Part shown: piece by piece, positions 15,631 through 23,786 of the stretch
Layout of the letters: the number at the start of each line of letters is the position of its first letter
How positions within the stretch are numbered: the stretch's first letter is position 1
From: Lentzea aerocolonigenes
GTDB taxonomy: Bacteria; Actinomycetota; Actinomycetes; Mycobacteriales; Pseudonocardiaceae
Assembly: GCF_000974445.1 (NCBI RefSeq)
Contig: NZ_BBOJ01000040.1
Coordinates: forward strand, 1 to 54,582
Direction of reading: 5' to 3'
Length of the DNA: 54,582 nucleotides
Notes under the pieces: model-generated
The model's input: only the letters and a program-made list of their open reading frames with translations
Told to the model about the DNA's origin: nothing
The model's database searches: none
Translations under genes and position numbers: made by a program

Positions 15631-16361
15631 TCACGGAACTGCTGGCCGATCTCGACGCCGAGTCGCGGGACCTCGACGAGCTGGTGGCCGGAGCGCCGGA
15701 CTGGACGCTGGCGACCCCTGCCGAGGGGTGGACGATCGGGCACCAGATCGGCCATCTCATGTGGACGGACAAGGCGGCGATCCTCGCCATCGCCGATCCC
15801 GAGGCGTTCCGGGCGCAGCCGCTGACCGCGGACCTCGTGGACCGCACCGCGGCGGAGGCGGCGGCGCTGCCGGACCTGCTGGAGTTGTGGCGTGCCAGCC
15901 GGTCTGCGCTGCACGAGCACCTGGCGGGGGCTCACGGCAAGATCGTGTGGTTCGGGCCGCCGATGAGCCCGGCGTCGATGGCCACCGCCCGGTTGATGGA
16001 GACGTGGGCGCACGGGCAGGACGTCGCCGACGCGCTCGGGGTGGTGCGGGAGCCGACGGCGCGGATCAGGCACGTGTGTCACATCGGGGTGCGGACGATG
16101 GGGTTCGCATTCCTGCTCAACGGGTTGGCGGTGCCGGAGGCCGAGGTCCGGGTCGAGCTGACCGGGCCGGGTGGCGAGTCGTGGACGTGGGGGCCCGAGG
16201 GCGCGGAGAACCGGGTTTCGGGGCCGGCGCTGGACTTCTCGTGGCTGGTGACGCAGCGGCGCAACCGCAAGGAGCTCGCGGTCGAGGCCGTGGGGCCGGT
16301 GGCGGAGGCTTGGGTGCCGATCGCGCAGGCGTTCGCGGGGCCGCCTGGGGGTGGCCGGTGA
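15627..16361 (+). CDS. TIGR03084 family metal-binding protein (DinB/mycothiol maleylpyruvate isomerase fold)
   Basis: A 244-residue protein of the DinB/MDMPI superfamily. It has ATPAEGWTIGHQIGHL (first metal His), MMETWAHGQD-like ARLMETWAHGQDVAD (second His), and HVCHIGVRTMGFAF, matching the TIGR03084 family from actinobacterial acyl-CoA clusters. The superfamily contains mycothiol-dependent enzymes and metal-dependent transferases; the reaction of TIGR03084 is not known to me. GTG 15627 overlaps the TetR stop. The stop TGA at 16359-16361 lies in the first unit of a 39-bp repeat array. Confidence 0.85.
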   Translation: MITELLADLDAESRDLDELVAGAPDWTLATPAEGWTIGHQIGHLMWTDKAAILAIADPEAFRAQPLTADLVDRTAAEAAALPDLLELWRASRSALHEHLAGAHGKIVWFGPPMSPASMATARLMETWAHGQDVADALGVVREPTARIRHVCHIGVRTMGFAFLLNGLAVPEAEVRVELTGPGGESWTWGPEGAENRVSGPALDFSWLVTQRRNRKELAVEAVGPVAEAWVPIAQAFAGPPGGGR

Positions 16362-16584
16362 GCGGGGGATCGGTGGCGTGGGCCGGGGCGTGGCCGGTGA
16401 GCGGGAGATCGATGGTGTGGGCCGGGACGTGGCCGGTGAGCGAGCGATCGGCGGCGTGGGCCGGGATGTGGCCGGTGAGCGGGAGATCGATGGTGTGGGC
16501 CGGGACGTGGCCGGTGAGCGAGCGATCGGCGGCGTGGGCCGAGACGTGGTCAGTGAGCGGGGAATCGGTGGCGTGGCCGGGAGG
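16351..16584. repeat. 39-bp tandem repeat array (six copies)
   Basis: Units start at 16351, 16390, 16429, 16468, 16507 and 16546, with exact 39-base spacing. Units 2 and 4 are identical; units 3 and 5 differ by two bases, so a 78-bp dimer has been duplicated. Unit 6 is diverged. Five of six units contain GCCGGTGAGCG, carrying a GTGA like the operon's overlap junctions. The array separates the TIGR03084 stop from the AtuA start, and two of its three plus-strand frames are open. Confidence 0.95.
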
Positions 16585-16594
16585 CGAGCGGTGA
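16358..16594 (+). CDS. Possible relay ORF encoding a Trp-rich 13-residue repeat peptide
   Basis: A 78-residue open frame. Its GTG (16358-16360) overlaps the TIGR03084 stop as GTGA, and its TGA (16592-16594) overlaps the AtuA GTG start (16591) as GTGA. It encodes about six copies of VSxxSxxWAGxWP, with G or C at nearly every third codon position. If translated, it would carry ribosomes across the repeat array and keep the operon coupled. It may equally be a by-product of a 39-bp (multiple of three) repeat expansion; no homologue is known to me. Confidence 0.35.
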   Translation: MSGGSVAWAGAWPVSGRSMVWAGTWPVSERSAAWAGMWPVSGRSMVWAGTWPVSERSAAWAETWSVSGESVAWPGGER

Positions 16595-17820
16595 TCAGGG
16601 TCGGCAACGCCTCGGGTTTCTACGGGGATCGGCTCTCGGCGATGCGCGAGCAGCTGGAGGGTGGGCACCTCGACGTCCTCACCGGGGACTACCTCGCCGA
16701 GCTCACCATGCTCATCCTCGGCCGTGACCGCATGAAGGACTCCGGACTCGGCTACGCCAAGACGTTCCTGCGGCAGATGGAGGACTGCCTGGCGCTGGCG
16801 CTCGACCGGGGCGTCAAGATCGTGGTGAACGCCGGCGGTCTCAACCCCGAGGGACTCGCTCGCAGGCTCAGCGAGCTGAACCCCGCGGGGCTGGCCGGCA
16901 AGGTCGGGTACGTCACCGGCGACGACCTCAAGAGCCGGTTCCCCGAGGCGTTGACCGCCAACGCCTACCTCGGCGCGTGGGAGATCGCGGACTGCCTCAG
17001 CCAAGGGGCGCAGGTCGTGGTCACCGGGCGCGTCACGGACGCGAGTCTCGTGGTGGGGCCCGCCGCGGCGCATTTCGGGTGGGCGCGCGACGACTGGGAT
17101 CGGCTGGCCGGGGCCACCGTCGCGGGGCACGTGCTCGAGTGCGGGACGCAGGCCACGGGTGGGAACTACTCGTTCTTCACCGAGATCGACGCGACCCGGC
17201 CCGGGTTTCCGATCGCGGAGATCGACGCGGACGGGTCGGCTGTGATCACCAAGCACGACGGCACGGGTGGCGCGGTCACGATCGACACCGTCACGGCGCA
17301 GCTCTTGTACGAGATCGGGGCGCCGGAGTACCTCGGGCCGGACGTCACCACGCACTTCGACACGATCCGGCTCGAAGAGCACGAGCGCGGGGTCAGGATC
17401 AGCGGCACCAGGGGCAGCCCGCCGCCGGACACGCTCAAGGTGTGCCTGAACACGTTGGGCGGCTTCAGGAACGCCACGACGTTCGTCCTCACCGGACTCG
17501 ACGTCGAAGCGAAAGCCGACCTGGTCAGGAAGCAGCTCCGGCAAGCCGTCGGGGACGACGGGCTGACCTGGACGCTCGCGCGGACCGACCAGCCGGACGC
17601 GGGTACCGAAGAGCAGGCCAGCGCGCTGCTGCACGTAACGATCAAGACCGCGGACCCCAAGCGTGCCAAGGGGTTCAGCAGGGCCGCGATCGAACTGGCG
17701 CTGGCCAGTTATCCCGGCTTCCACGTCACGGCACCGCCGGCGGACGGGACACCGTTCGGGGTTTACCGAGCTGCGTACGTGAATCGTGACGAGGTCAGTG
17801 CGAAGGCGGTGTTGCTGTGA
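16591..17820 (+). CDS. AtuA (DUF1446) family acyclic terpene utilization-like protein
   Basis: A 409-residue protein matching the AtuA/DUF1446 family. It starts with the conserved IRVGNASGFYGDR and VLTGDYLAELTMLI, then GVKIVVNAGGLNP, ITGRVTDASLVVGP-like VVTGRVTDASLVVGP, GHVLECGTQATGGN and LEEHERGVRISG. AtuA is essential for citronellol/geraniol catabolism in Pseudomonas but its reaction is unresolved. Start GTG 16591 is chosen because family similarity begins at residue 1. The frame is also open 80 codons upstream through the 39-bp repeats, so an N-terminal repeat extension cannot be excluded. The C-terminal domain found in single-chain AtuA is a separate gene here. Confidence 0.85.
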   Translation: MIRVGNASGFYGDRLSAMREQLEGGHLDVLTGDYLAELTMLILGRDRMKDSGLGYAKTFLRQMEDCLALALDRGVKIVVNAGGLNPEGLARRLSELNPAGLAGKVGYVTGDDLKSRFPEALTANAYLGAWEIADCLSQGAQVVVTGRVTDASLVVGPAAAHFGWARDDWDRLAGATVAGHVLECGTQATGGNYSFFTEIDATRPGFPIAEIDADGSAVITKHDGTGGAVTIDTVTAQLLYEIGAPEYLGPDVTTHFDTIRLEEHERGVRISGTRGSPPPDTLKVCLNTLGGFRNATTFVLTGLDVEAKADLVRKQLRQAVGDDGLTWTLARTDQPDAGTEEQASALLHVTIKTADPKRAKGFSRAAIELALASYPGFHVTAPPADGTPFGVYRAAYVNRDEVSAKAVLL

Positions 17821-18137
17821 AGAGGCCGCTGGGAACGATCGCCGGTGCGCGCAGCGGCGACAAGGGCGGGGACGCGAACCTCGGCGTCTGGGTGCGCACC
17901 GACGAGGCCTACGAGTGGCTCAACCGGTTCCTCACCACCGAGAAGCTCAAGGAGTTGCTGCCGGAGGCGAGCGAGGTCAGCCGGTACGAGCTGAAGAACC
18001 TCAGGGCGCTCAACTTCGTGCTGCACGGACTGCTCGGAGACGGCGTGGCGAGCAGCACGCGGTTCGACCCGCAGGCGAAGGCGTTGGGCGAGTGGTTGCG
18101 CAGCAGGGAAGTCGAGATCCCGGAGGAGCTCCTGTGA
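17817..18137 (+). CDS. AtuA-related small subunit/domain protein
   Basis: A 106-residue protein with the signature of the AtuA C-terminal domain: GARSGDKGGDANLGVWVRTDEAY, shown in part as RSGDKGGDANLG, and ELKNLRALNFVLHGLLG near the middle. In single-chain AtuA proteins this segment is fused to the DUF1446 part; here it is a separate cistron coupled by a GTGA overlap at both ends. The two probably form one enzyme. Confidence 0.85.
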   Translation: MKRPLGTIAGARSGDKGGDANLGVWVRTDEAYEWLNRFLTTEKLKELLPEASEVSRYELKNLRALNFVLHGLLGDGVASSTRFDPQAKALGEWLRSREVEIPEELL

Positions 18138-19246
18138 TCACCAAGGACCTGTACGAGCGGAAAGAGTTCAGGCAGCTCGTGAAGGACTTCACGCGCAACG
18201 AGATCGTGCCGCACCTGGACGAGTGGGAGCGCCAGGGCGAGGTTCCGCGCGAGCTGCACAAGAAGGCGGCGGAGCTCGACCTGCTGGGCATCGGGTTCGA
18301 GCACGGTGACCTGCTCGACTCGGTCGTGCTCACCGAGGAGATCATCCAAAGTGGAGGGTCGTCGGGGGTGATGGCGGCGTTGTTCACGCTCGGCATCGCG
18401 ATCCCGCACATCTGGCAGAGCGGCAACCAGGACCTGATCGAACGGTTCGCGAAGCCCGCTATCCGGGGCGAGAAGATCGGCAGCCTGGCCGTCACCGAGC
18501 CTGGCGCCGGATCGGACGTCGCCGGCATCCGCACCAAAGCCGTGAAAGAAGGCGACCACTACATCGTCAACGGCACCAAGACGTTCATCACGTCCGGCTG
18601 CCGGGCCGACTTCGTCACGACGGCCGTCCGGACCGGCGAGAAGGGGCACAAAGGCATCTCGCTGCTGGTGATCGAGGACGGGTTCACGCGCCGCAAGCTC
18701 GACAAGATGGGCTGGCACTGCAGCGACACCGCCGAACTGCACTTCGACGACGTCCACGTGCCCGCGAAGAACCTGGTGGGAGAAGAGAACCAGGGTTTCG
18801 CGCTGATCATGCGGCAGTTCCAGGTCGAGCGGATCACCATGGCCGTCGAGGCGTACGCGACGGCGCAACGGGCGCTGGACCTGACCGTCGAGTGGACCCG
18901 CAACCGCGAGACGTTCGGCAAGCCGCTCATCAAGAACCAGGTGGTGAGCCACAAGCTCGCCGAGATGGCGCAGAAGATCGACCTGGCGCGGACCTACACC
19001 CGCGAGGTCGCCGCCAGGGTCAACCGGAACGAAGAGTGCGTCACCGAGGTCTGCTTCGCCAAGAACGCCGCTGTCCAGGCGTGCGGCGAGGTCGTGGACG
19101 CGGCGGTGCAGCTGCACGGCGGCATGGGGTACATGCGGGAGTCCGAAGTGGAGCGTCACTACCGGGACGCCCGCATCCTCGGCATCGGGGGCGGCGCGAG
19201 CGAAGTGATGACCGAGCTCGCGGCACGACGATTGGGGTTCGCCTGA
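18134..19246 (+). CDS. Acyl-CoA dehydrogenase
   Basis: A 370-residue FAD-dependent acyl-CoA dehydrogenase that introduces the alpha,beta double bond. Motifs: LAVTEPGAGSDVAGI (FAD/substrate site), GTKTFITSG, RRKLDKMGWHCSDT, FQVERITMAVEAYA, and the C-terminal AVQLHGGMGYMRESEVERHYRDARI. The length is slightly short but all domains are present. The position just upstream of a carboxylase pair suggests it oxidises a branched acyl-CoA (isovaleryl or citronellyl type) to the substrate carboxylated next. The 1-base TGATG overlap couples it to the beta subunit gene. Confidence 0.93.
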   Translation: MITKDLYERKEFRQLVKDFTRNEIVPHLDEWERQGEVPRELHKKAAELDLLGIGFEHGDLLDSVVLTEEIIQSGGSSGVMAALFTLGIAIPHIWQSGNQDLIERFAKPAIRGEKIGSLAVTEPGAGSDVAGIRTKAVKEGDHYIVNGTKTFITSGCRADFVTTAVRTGEKGHKGISLLVIEDGFTRRKLDKMGWHCSDTAELHFDDVHVPAKNLVGEENQGFALIMRQFQVERITMAVEAYATAQRALDLTVEWTRNRETFGKPLIKNQVVSHKLAEMAQKIDLARTYTREVAARVNRNEECVTEVCFAKNAAVQACGEVVDAAVQLHGGMGYMRESEVERHYRDARILGIGGGASEVMTELAARRLGFA

Positions 19247-20796
19247 TGGGCAACAGGGAGGCGCTGCTCGCGAAGATCGCGCAGCTGGACGCCGAGCACG
19301 CGAAAGCGCTCGCGGGAGGTGGGCCGAAGTACGTCGAGCGGCACCACAGGCGCGGCAAGCTCCTGGCCAGGGAAAGGGTCGAGCTGCTGATCGACGAGGA
19401 CAGCCCGTTCCTGGAGCTGTCGCCGCTCGCCGCGTGGGGCACGGACTTCCCCGTCGGGGCGAGCGTCGTCACCGGCATCGGGCGGATCGAGGGCGTCGAG
19501 TGCGTGATCGTCGCGAACGATCCGACCGTGCGCGGTGGCGCGTCGAACCCGTACACGTTGAAGAAGTCGCTGCGAGCCAACGACATCGCGTTGCAGAACC
19601 GGTTGCCGCTGGTCAGCCTCGTCGAGTCCGGCGGGGCCGATCTGCCGACGCAGAGCGAGATCTTCATCCCCGGCGGCCGGGCGTTCCGCGACCTGACGCG
19701 CCTCAGCGCGGCGGGCATTCCGACGATCACAGCGGTGTTCGGCAACGCGACGGCCGGCGGTGCGTACGTGCCGGGCATGTCCGACTACGTGATCATGATC
19801 AAGGAACGGTCGAAGGTGTTCCTGGGCGGTCCGCCGCTGGTCAAGATGGCCACCGGGGAGGACTCGGACGACGAGTCGCTGGGCGGCGCGACCATGCACG
19901 GTGCCACGTCCGGGCTCGCGGACTTCGTGGCGGAGGACGAGACCGACGCGATCCGGCTCGCGCGCAGGGTCGTCGCCAGGCTGAACTGGCGCAAGCAGGG
20001 CCCCGAGCCGCACGCGGCAGAAGAGCCGCTCTTCGACGCCGACAGCATCCTGGACATCGTCTCCGAGGACCAGCGGGTGCCGTTCGACCCGCGTGACATC
20101 ATCGCACGGCTCGTCGACGGATCGAAGTTCGACGAGTTCAAACCGTTGTACGGCAACAGCCTCGTCACCGGGTGGGCCAGGATCCACGGCTACCCGGTCG
20201 GCATCCTCGCCAACGCGCGCGGCGTGCTGTTCAGCGAGGAGTCGCAGAAGGCCACGCAGTTCATCCAGCTCGCCAACCAGAGCGACACCCCGCTGGTCTT
20301 CCTGCAGAACACCACGGGCTACATGGTCGGCGCCCAGTACGAGCAGGGCGGCATCGTCAAGCACGGCTCGATGATGATCAACGCGGTGTCCAACAGCCGG
20401 GTGCCGCACCTGACGATCACGATGGGCGCGTCGTACGGCGCGGGCAACTACGGCATGTGCGGCAGGGCGTACGACCCGCGGTTCCTGTTCACCTGGCCCA
20501 ACGCCAAGTCGGCCGTGATGGGACCCGCGCAGCTCGCGGGTGTGCTCTCGATCGTCGGACGGCAGGCCGCGATGGCGAAGGGGCAGGAGTACAACGAGGA
20601 GCACGACGCCGCCATGCGCAAGATGGTCGAGGCGCAGATCGAGGAGCAGTCGCTGGCGCCGTTCCTGTCCGGGAAGCTCTACGACGACGGCGTGATCGAT
20701 CCGCGCGACACCAGGACCGTGCTCGCCCTCTGCCTCTCCGCCGTCCACAGCGGACCGATCAAGGGCGCCGACGGCTTCGGCGTCTTCCGGATGTGA
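19246..20796 (+). CDS. Acyl-CoA carboxylase beta (carboxyltransferase) subunit
   Basis: A 516-residue biotin-dependent carboxyltransferase related to methylcrotonyl-CoA and geranyl-CoA carboxylase beta chains. Two crotonase-like halves are visible: an N-terminal domain (LPLVSLVESGGADLP; GNATAGGAYVPGMSDY; FLGGPPLVKMATGE) and a C-terminal domain (LVFLQNTTGYMVG; TITMGASYGAGNYGMCGRAY; AVMGPAQLAGVL). Resemblance to MCC/GCC beta rather than propionyl-CoA carboxylase rests on FLGGPPLVKMATGE and the NYGMCGRAY segment. Coupled to both neighbours by 1-base overlaps, so the alpha/beta stoichiometry is likely enforced. Confidence 0.93.
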   Translation: MGNREALLAKIAQLDAEHAKALAGGGPKYVERHHRRGKLLARERVELLIDEDSPFLELSPLAAWGTDFPVGASVVTGIGRIEGVECVIVANDPTVRGGASNPYTLKKSLRANDIALQNRLPLVSLVESGGADLPTQSEIFIPGGRAFRDLTRLSAAGIPTITAVFGNATAGGAYVPGMSDYVIMIKERSKVFLGGPPLVKMATGEDSDDESLGGATMHGATSGLADFVAEDETDAIRLARRVVARLNWRKQGPEPHAAEEPLFDADSILDIVSEDQRVPFDPRDIIARLVDGSKFDEFKPLYGNSLVTGWARIHGYPVGILANARGVLFSEESQKATQFIQLANQSDTPLVFLQNTTGYMVGAQYEQGGIVKHGSMMINAVSNSRVPHLTITMGASYGAGNYGMCGRAYDPRFLFTWPNAKSAVMGPAQLAGVLSIVGRQAAMAKGQEYNEEHDAAMRKMVEAQIEEQSLAPFLSGKLYDDGVIDPRDTRTVLALCLSAVHSGPIKGADGFGVFRM

Positions 20797-22637
20797 TGAC
20801 CACAGTGATCAAGACACTCCTGATCGCCAACCGCGGCGAGATCGCCCGCCGGATCATCCGCACCTGTCAGGCCAACGGAATCCGCACGGTCGCGGTGTTC
20901 TCCGACCCGGACACCGCCGCCCCGCACGTCCGGGAGGCCGACTTCGCGGTCAACCTGCCGGGGGCGGCACCGGCCGAGACCTACCTCCGCGCCGACCTGC
21001 TCGTCGAGGCGGCGGTCAAAGCCGGTGCGGACGCCGTTCACCCCGGTTACGGGTTCCTCAGCGAGAACGCCGACTTCGCGCGCAAGGTGCAGGCCGCCGG
21101 ACTGACCTGGGTAGGGCCGGAGCCGGACTCCATCGAGGCGATGGGCTCCAAGGTCGCCGCGAAGAAGCGGATGGCGGCCGCCGGCGTGCCGACGCTGCCC
21201 GAGCTCGACCCGGAGACCGTCACCGAGTTCCCCGTGCTGATCAAGGCTTCCGCCGGTGGCGGTGGACGCGGCATGCGGATCGTGCGCGAGCACGAGGAGT
21301 TCGCCGACGCTCTGGCCAGCGCACGACGCGAGGCCGAGTCGGCGTTCGGTGACCCGACGGTGTTCTGCGAGCCGCTGCTGGAGCACGCGCGGCACGTCGA
21401 GGTGCAGATCCTCGCGGACGCGCACGGCACGGTGTGGGCGCTCGGCGAACGCGAGTGCTCGATCCAGCGCCGGCACCAGAAGATCGTCGAGGAGTCGCCG
21501 AGCCCGGCGGTCACCGACGACGTGCGCAAGCGTTTGTTCGCGGCGGCGACGGCGGCGGCCGAGTCGATCGGGTACGTGGGCGCGGGCACTGTCGAGTTCA
21601 TGCTGAAGGGCGAGGACTTCCACTTCCTGGAGGTCAACACGCGCCTCCAGGTCGAGCACCCGGTCACCGAACTCGTGTACGGCGTCGACCTCGTCGACTG
21701 GCAGCTGCGGATCGCGGAAGGCGCTCGGTTGCCGCGAGAGGCACCGGAACCGCGCGGGCACGCCATCGAGGTCCGCCTCTACGCCGAGGACCCCGACCAC
21801 GACTGGCGTCCGGCGAGCGGCACCCTGCACCGGTTCCACGTGCCCGGTGACGTCCGGCTCGACAGCGGTGTCGAGGACGGCTCGGTGGTCTCGGTCCACT
21901 ACGACCCCATGCTGGCCAAGGTGATCGCGTACGCGCCGACCAGGGCCGGAGCGGCCCGCAAGCTCGCGACGGCGCTGGAGAACGCCCGGATCCACGGCCT
22001 GGTCACGAACCGCGCGCTGCTCGTGGACATCCTTCAGAACGACGCTTTCCTCAACGGGGACACGCACACCGGGTTCCTCGCCGAGCACGACTTCACCAGG
22101 ACCGTTGACCCGCAACCGTTTGCGCTGGCTGCGGCACTCGCCCAGGCGGCCGGTCGCAGGATCGGGAACCTGCCGCTCGGCTGGCGGAACGTGCGCTCGC
22201 AGCAGCCGAAGGCGAAGTTCCTGTTCGGGGACAGCGAGATCGAGGTCGAGTACGACCCGAAGCAGGCCACATCCGGTGTGATCACACTGGACCTGGACGG
22301 CGTGCGCACCCCGTTCCACGTCGCCACGTACGGCGATCTGGTCGAGGTCGACTCGCCGCGCGGGTCCGTCTCGCTGAGGGTCGTGCCGCGCTTCCCCGAA
22401 CCGGAGACCAAGCTCGCGCCGGGCGCCACCGTCGCCCCGATGCCCGGCACGGTCGTCCGCGTCAGCGTCGGGCAGGGCGACCGGGTCGAAGCAGGCGCGG
22501 AACTGCTGGTGCTGGAAGCCATGAAGATGGAACACCGCGTGCTCGCGACCAGCGCTGGCACCGTCACCGAACTTCTCGTCGAACAGTCTCAGCAGGTCAA
22601 CGTCGGAGACGTCCTGGCCGTAGTGGAGGAATCGTGA
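20796..22637 (+). CDS. Acyl-CoA carboxylase alpha subunit (biotin carboxylase and BCCP)
   Basis: A 613-residue alpha chain. Biotin carboxylase domain: KTLLIANRGEIARRI, HPGYGFLSENADFA, IKASAGGGGRGMRIV (ATP grasp glycine loop), ECSIQRRHQKIVEE, and FLEVNTRLQVEHPVTE. A linker follows, then a biotin carrier domain with the biotinylation site EAMKMEH near residue 570. It carboxylates biotin with ATP and bicarbonate and passes CO2 to the beta subunit's acyl-CoA. ATG 20796 overlaps the beta stop by one base. Whether the pair acts on 3-methylcrotonyl-CoA (leucine) or geranyl-CoA (terpenes) cannot be told from sequence alone. Confidence 0.94.
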   Translation: MTTVIKTLLIANRGEIARRIIRTCQANGIRTVAVFSDPDTAAPHVREADFAVNLPGAAPAETYLRADLLVEAAVKAGADAVHPGYGFLSENADFARKVQAAGLTWVGPEPDSIEAMGSKVAAKKRMAAAGVPTLPELDPETVTEFPVLIKASAGGGGRGMRIVREHEEFADALASARREAESAFGDPTVFCEPLLEHARHVEVQILADAHGTVWALGERECSIQRRHQKIVEESPSPAVTDDVRKRLFAAATAAAESIGYVGAGTVEFMLKGEDFHFLEVNTRLQVEHPVTELVYGVDLVDWQLRIAEGARLPREAPEPRGHAIEVRLYAEDPDHDWRPASGTLHRFHVPGDVRLDSGVEDGSVVSVHYDPMLAKVIAYAPTRAGAARKLATALENARIHGLVTNRALLVDILQNDAFLNGDTHTGFLAEHDFTRTVDPQPFALAAALAQAAGRRIGNLPLGWRNVRSQQPKAKFLFGDSEIEVEYDPKQATSGVITLDLDGVRTPFHVATYGDLVEVDSPRGSVSLRVVPRFPEPETKLAPGATVAPMPGTVVRVSVGQGDRVEAGAELLVLEAMKMEHRVLATSAGTVTELLVEQSQQVNVGDVLAVVEES

Positions 22638-23773
22638 GCTTCGTCGAGTCAGAAGAGCGGATCGCGCTGCGCAAGGCCGTCTCCGAGTTCGGTGCGAAGT
22701 ACGGCCACGACTACTTCATCGCCAAGGCCAGGGCGGGGGAGAAGACCACCGAGCTGTGGGAGGAGGCCGGCAAGCTCGGCTACCTCGGTGTCGCCGTGCC
22801 GGAGGAGTACGGCGGCGGTGGCGGTGGCATCGGTGACCTCGCCGCGGTGTGCGAGGAGCTGGCGGCAGCGGGATGTCCGTTGCTGCTCATGGTGGTCTCA
22901 CCGGCCATCTGCGCCACGGTGATCGCCCGGTTCGGCACGGAGGAGCAGAAGTCCAAGTGGCTGCCCGGTTTCGCGGACGGCACGCTGAAGATGGCGTTCG
23001 CGATCACCGAACCGGACGCGGGATCCAACTCGCACAAGCTCAGGACGAACGTCCGCCGCGACGGTGACGACTGGGTCCTCAAGGGCACCAAGACCTACAT
23101 CTCCGGCATCGACGAGGTCGACGCCGTGCTCGTGGTCGCCATCCAGCAGACCGGACCGGTGCTCGTGGTCGTCCCGACGAGCGCCGAAGGCTTCACCTGG
23201 CACCAGATCGGCATGGACCTGGTCGCGCCGGAGAAGCAGTTCACGCTGTTCTTCGACGACGTGCGGCTGCCGTCGGACGCCGTCGTCGGATCACCGGACC
23301 AGGGGCTGCTCCAGGTCTTCGCCGGCCTCAACCCCGAACGGATCATGGGCGCGAGCATGGCGACCGGCTCGGCGCGCCTCGCGGTCAGCAAGGCCGTCAC
23401 GTACGCCCAGCAGCGCACCGTCTGGGGCAGCCCGATCGGGTCGCACCAGGGCCTCGCGCACCCGCTGGCGAAGATCCACATCGAGATCGAGCTGGCCAGG
23501 CTGATGACGCAGAAGGCGGCCGCGCTCTACGACTCCGGTCGCGACAAGGAGGCCGGTGAGGCCGCGAACATGGCCAAGTACGCGGCGGGCGAGGCCATCG
23601 CGGCGGCCGTCGACCAGGCGATCCAGACCTACGGCGGCAACGGGCTGACCGCCGAGTTCGGCCTCGCGTCGATGCTCGGCATGTCCCGGATGGCCCGGAT
23701 CGCGCCCGTCAGCAGGGAGATGGTGCTCAACTTCGTCGCGCAGAACAGCCTGAAGCTGCCCCGCTCGTACTGA
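22634..23773 (+). CDS. Acyl-CoA dehydrogenase (second of the operon)
   Basis: A 379-residue acyl-CoA dehydrogenase of a different subgroup from the 18.1-kb copy. It has LGVAVPEEYGGGGGG, MAFAITEPDAGSNSHKL, LKGTKTYISGIDEVDAVLVV, WGSPIGSHQGLAHPLAKI and QTYGGNGLTAEFGLASM. In several actinobacterial clusters such an enzyme accompanies Atu-type carboxylases. GTG 22634 overlaps the alpha-subunit stop (GTGA). It is the last coupled gene of the operon; 13 bases then separate it from the alpha/beta hydrolase gene. Confidence 0.93.
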   Translation: MSFVESEERIALRKAVSEFGAKYGHDYFIAKARAGEKTTELWEEAGKLGYLGVAVPEEYGGGGGGIGDLAAVCEELAAAGCPLLLMVVSPAICATVIARFGTEEQKSKWLPGFADGTLKMAFAITEPDAGSNSHKLRTNVRRDGDDWVLKGTKTYISGIDEVDAVLVVAIQQTGPVLVVVPTSAEGFTWHQIGMDLVAPEKQFTLFFDDVRLPSDAVVGSPDQGLLQVFAGLNPERIMGASMATGSARLAVSKAVTYAQQRTVWGSPIGSHQGLAHPLAKIHIEIELARLMTQKAAALYDSGRDKEAGEAANMAKYAAGEAIAAAVDQAIQTYGGNGLTAEFGLASMLGMSRMARIAPVSREMVLNFVAQNSLKLPRSY

Positions 23774-23786
23774 CACACTGCGGGGC

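Noticed and set aside
16351..16584. CRISPR array
   Set aside because: Units are contiguous 39-bp copies with no variable spacers and no cas genes nearby.
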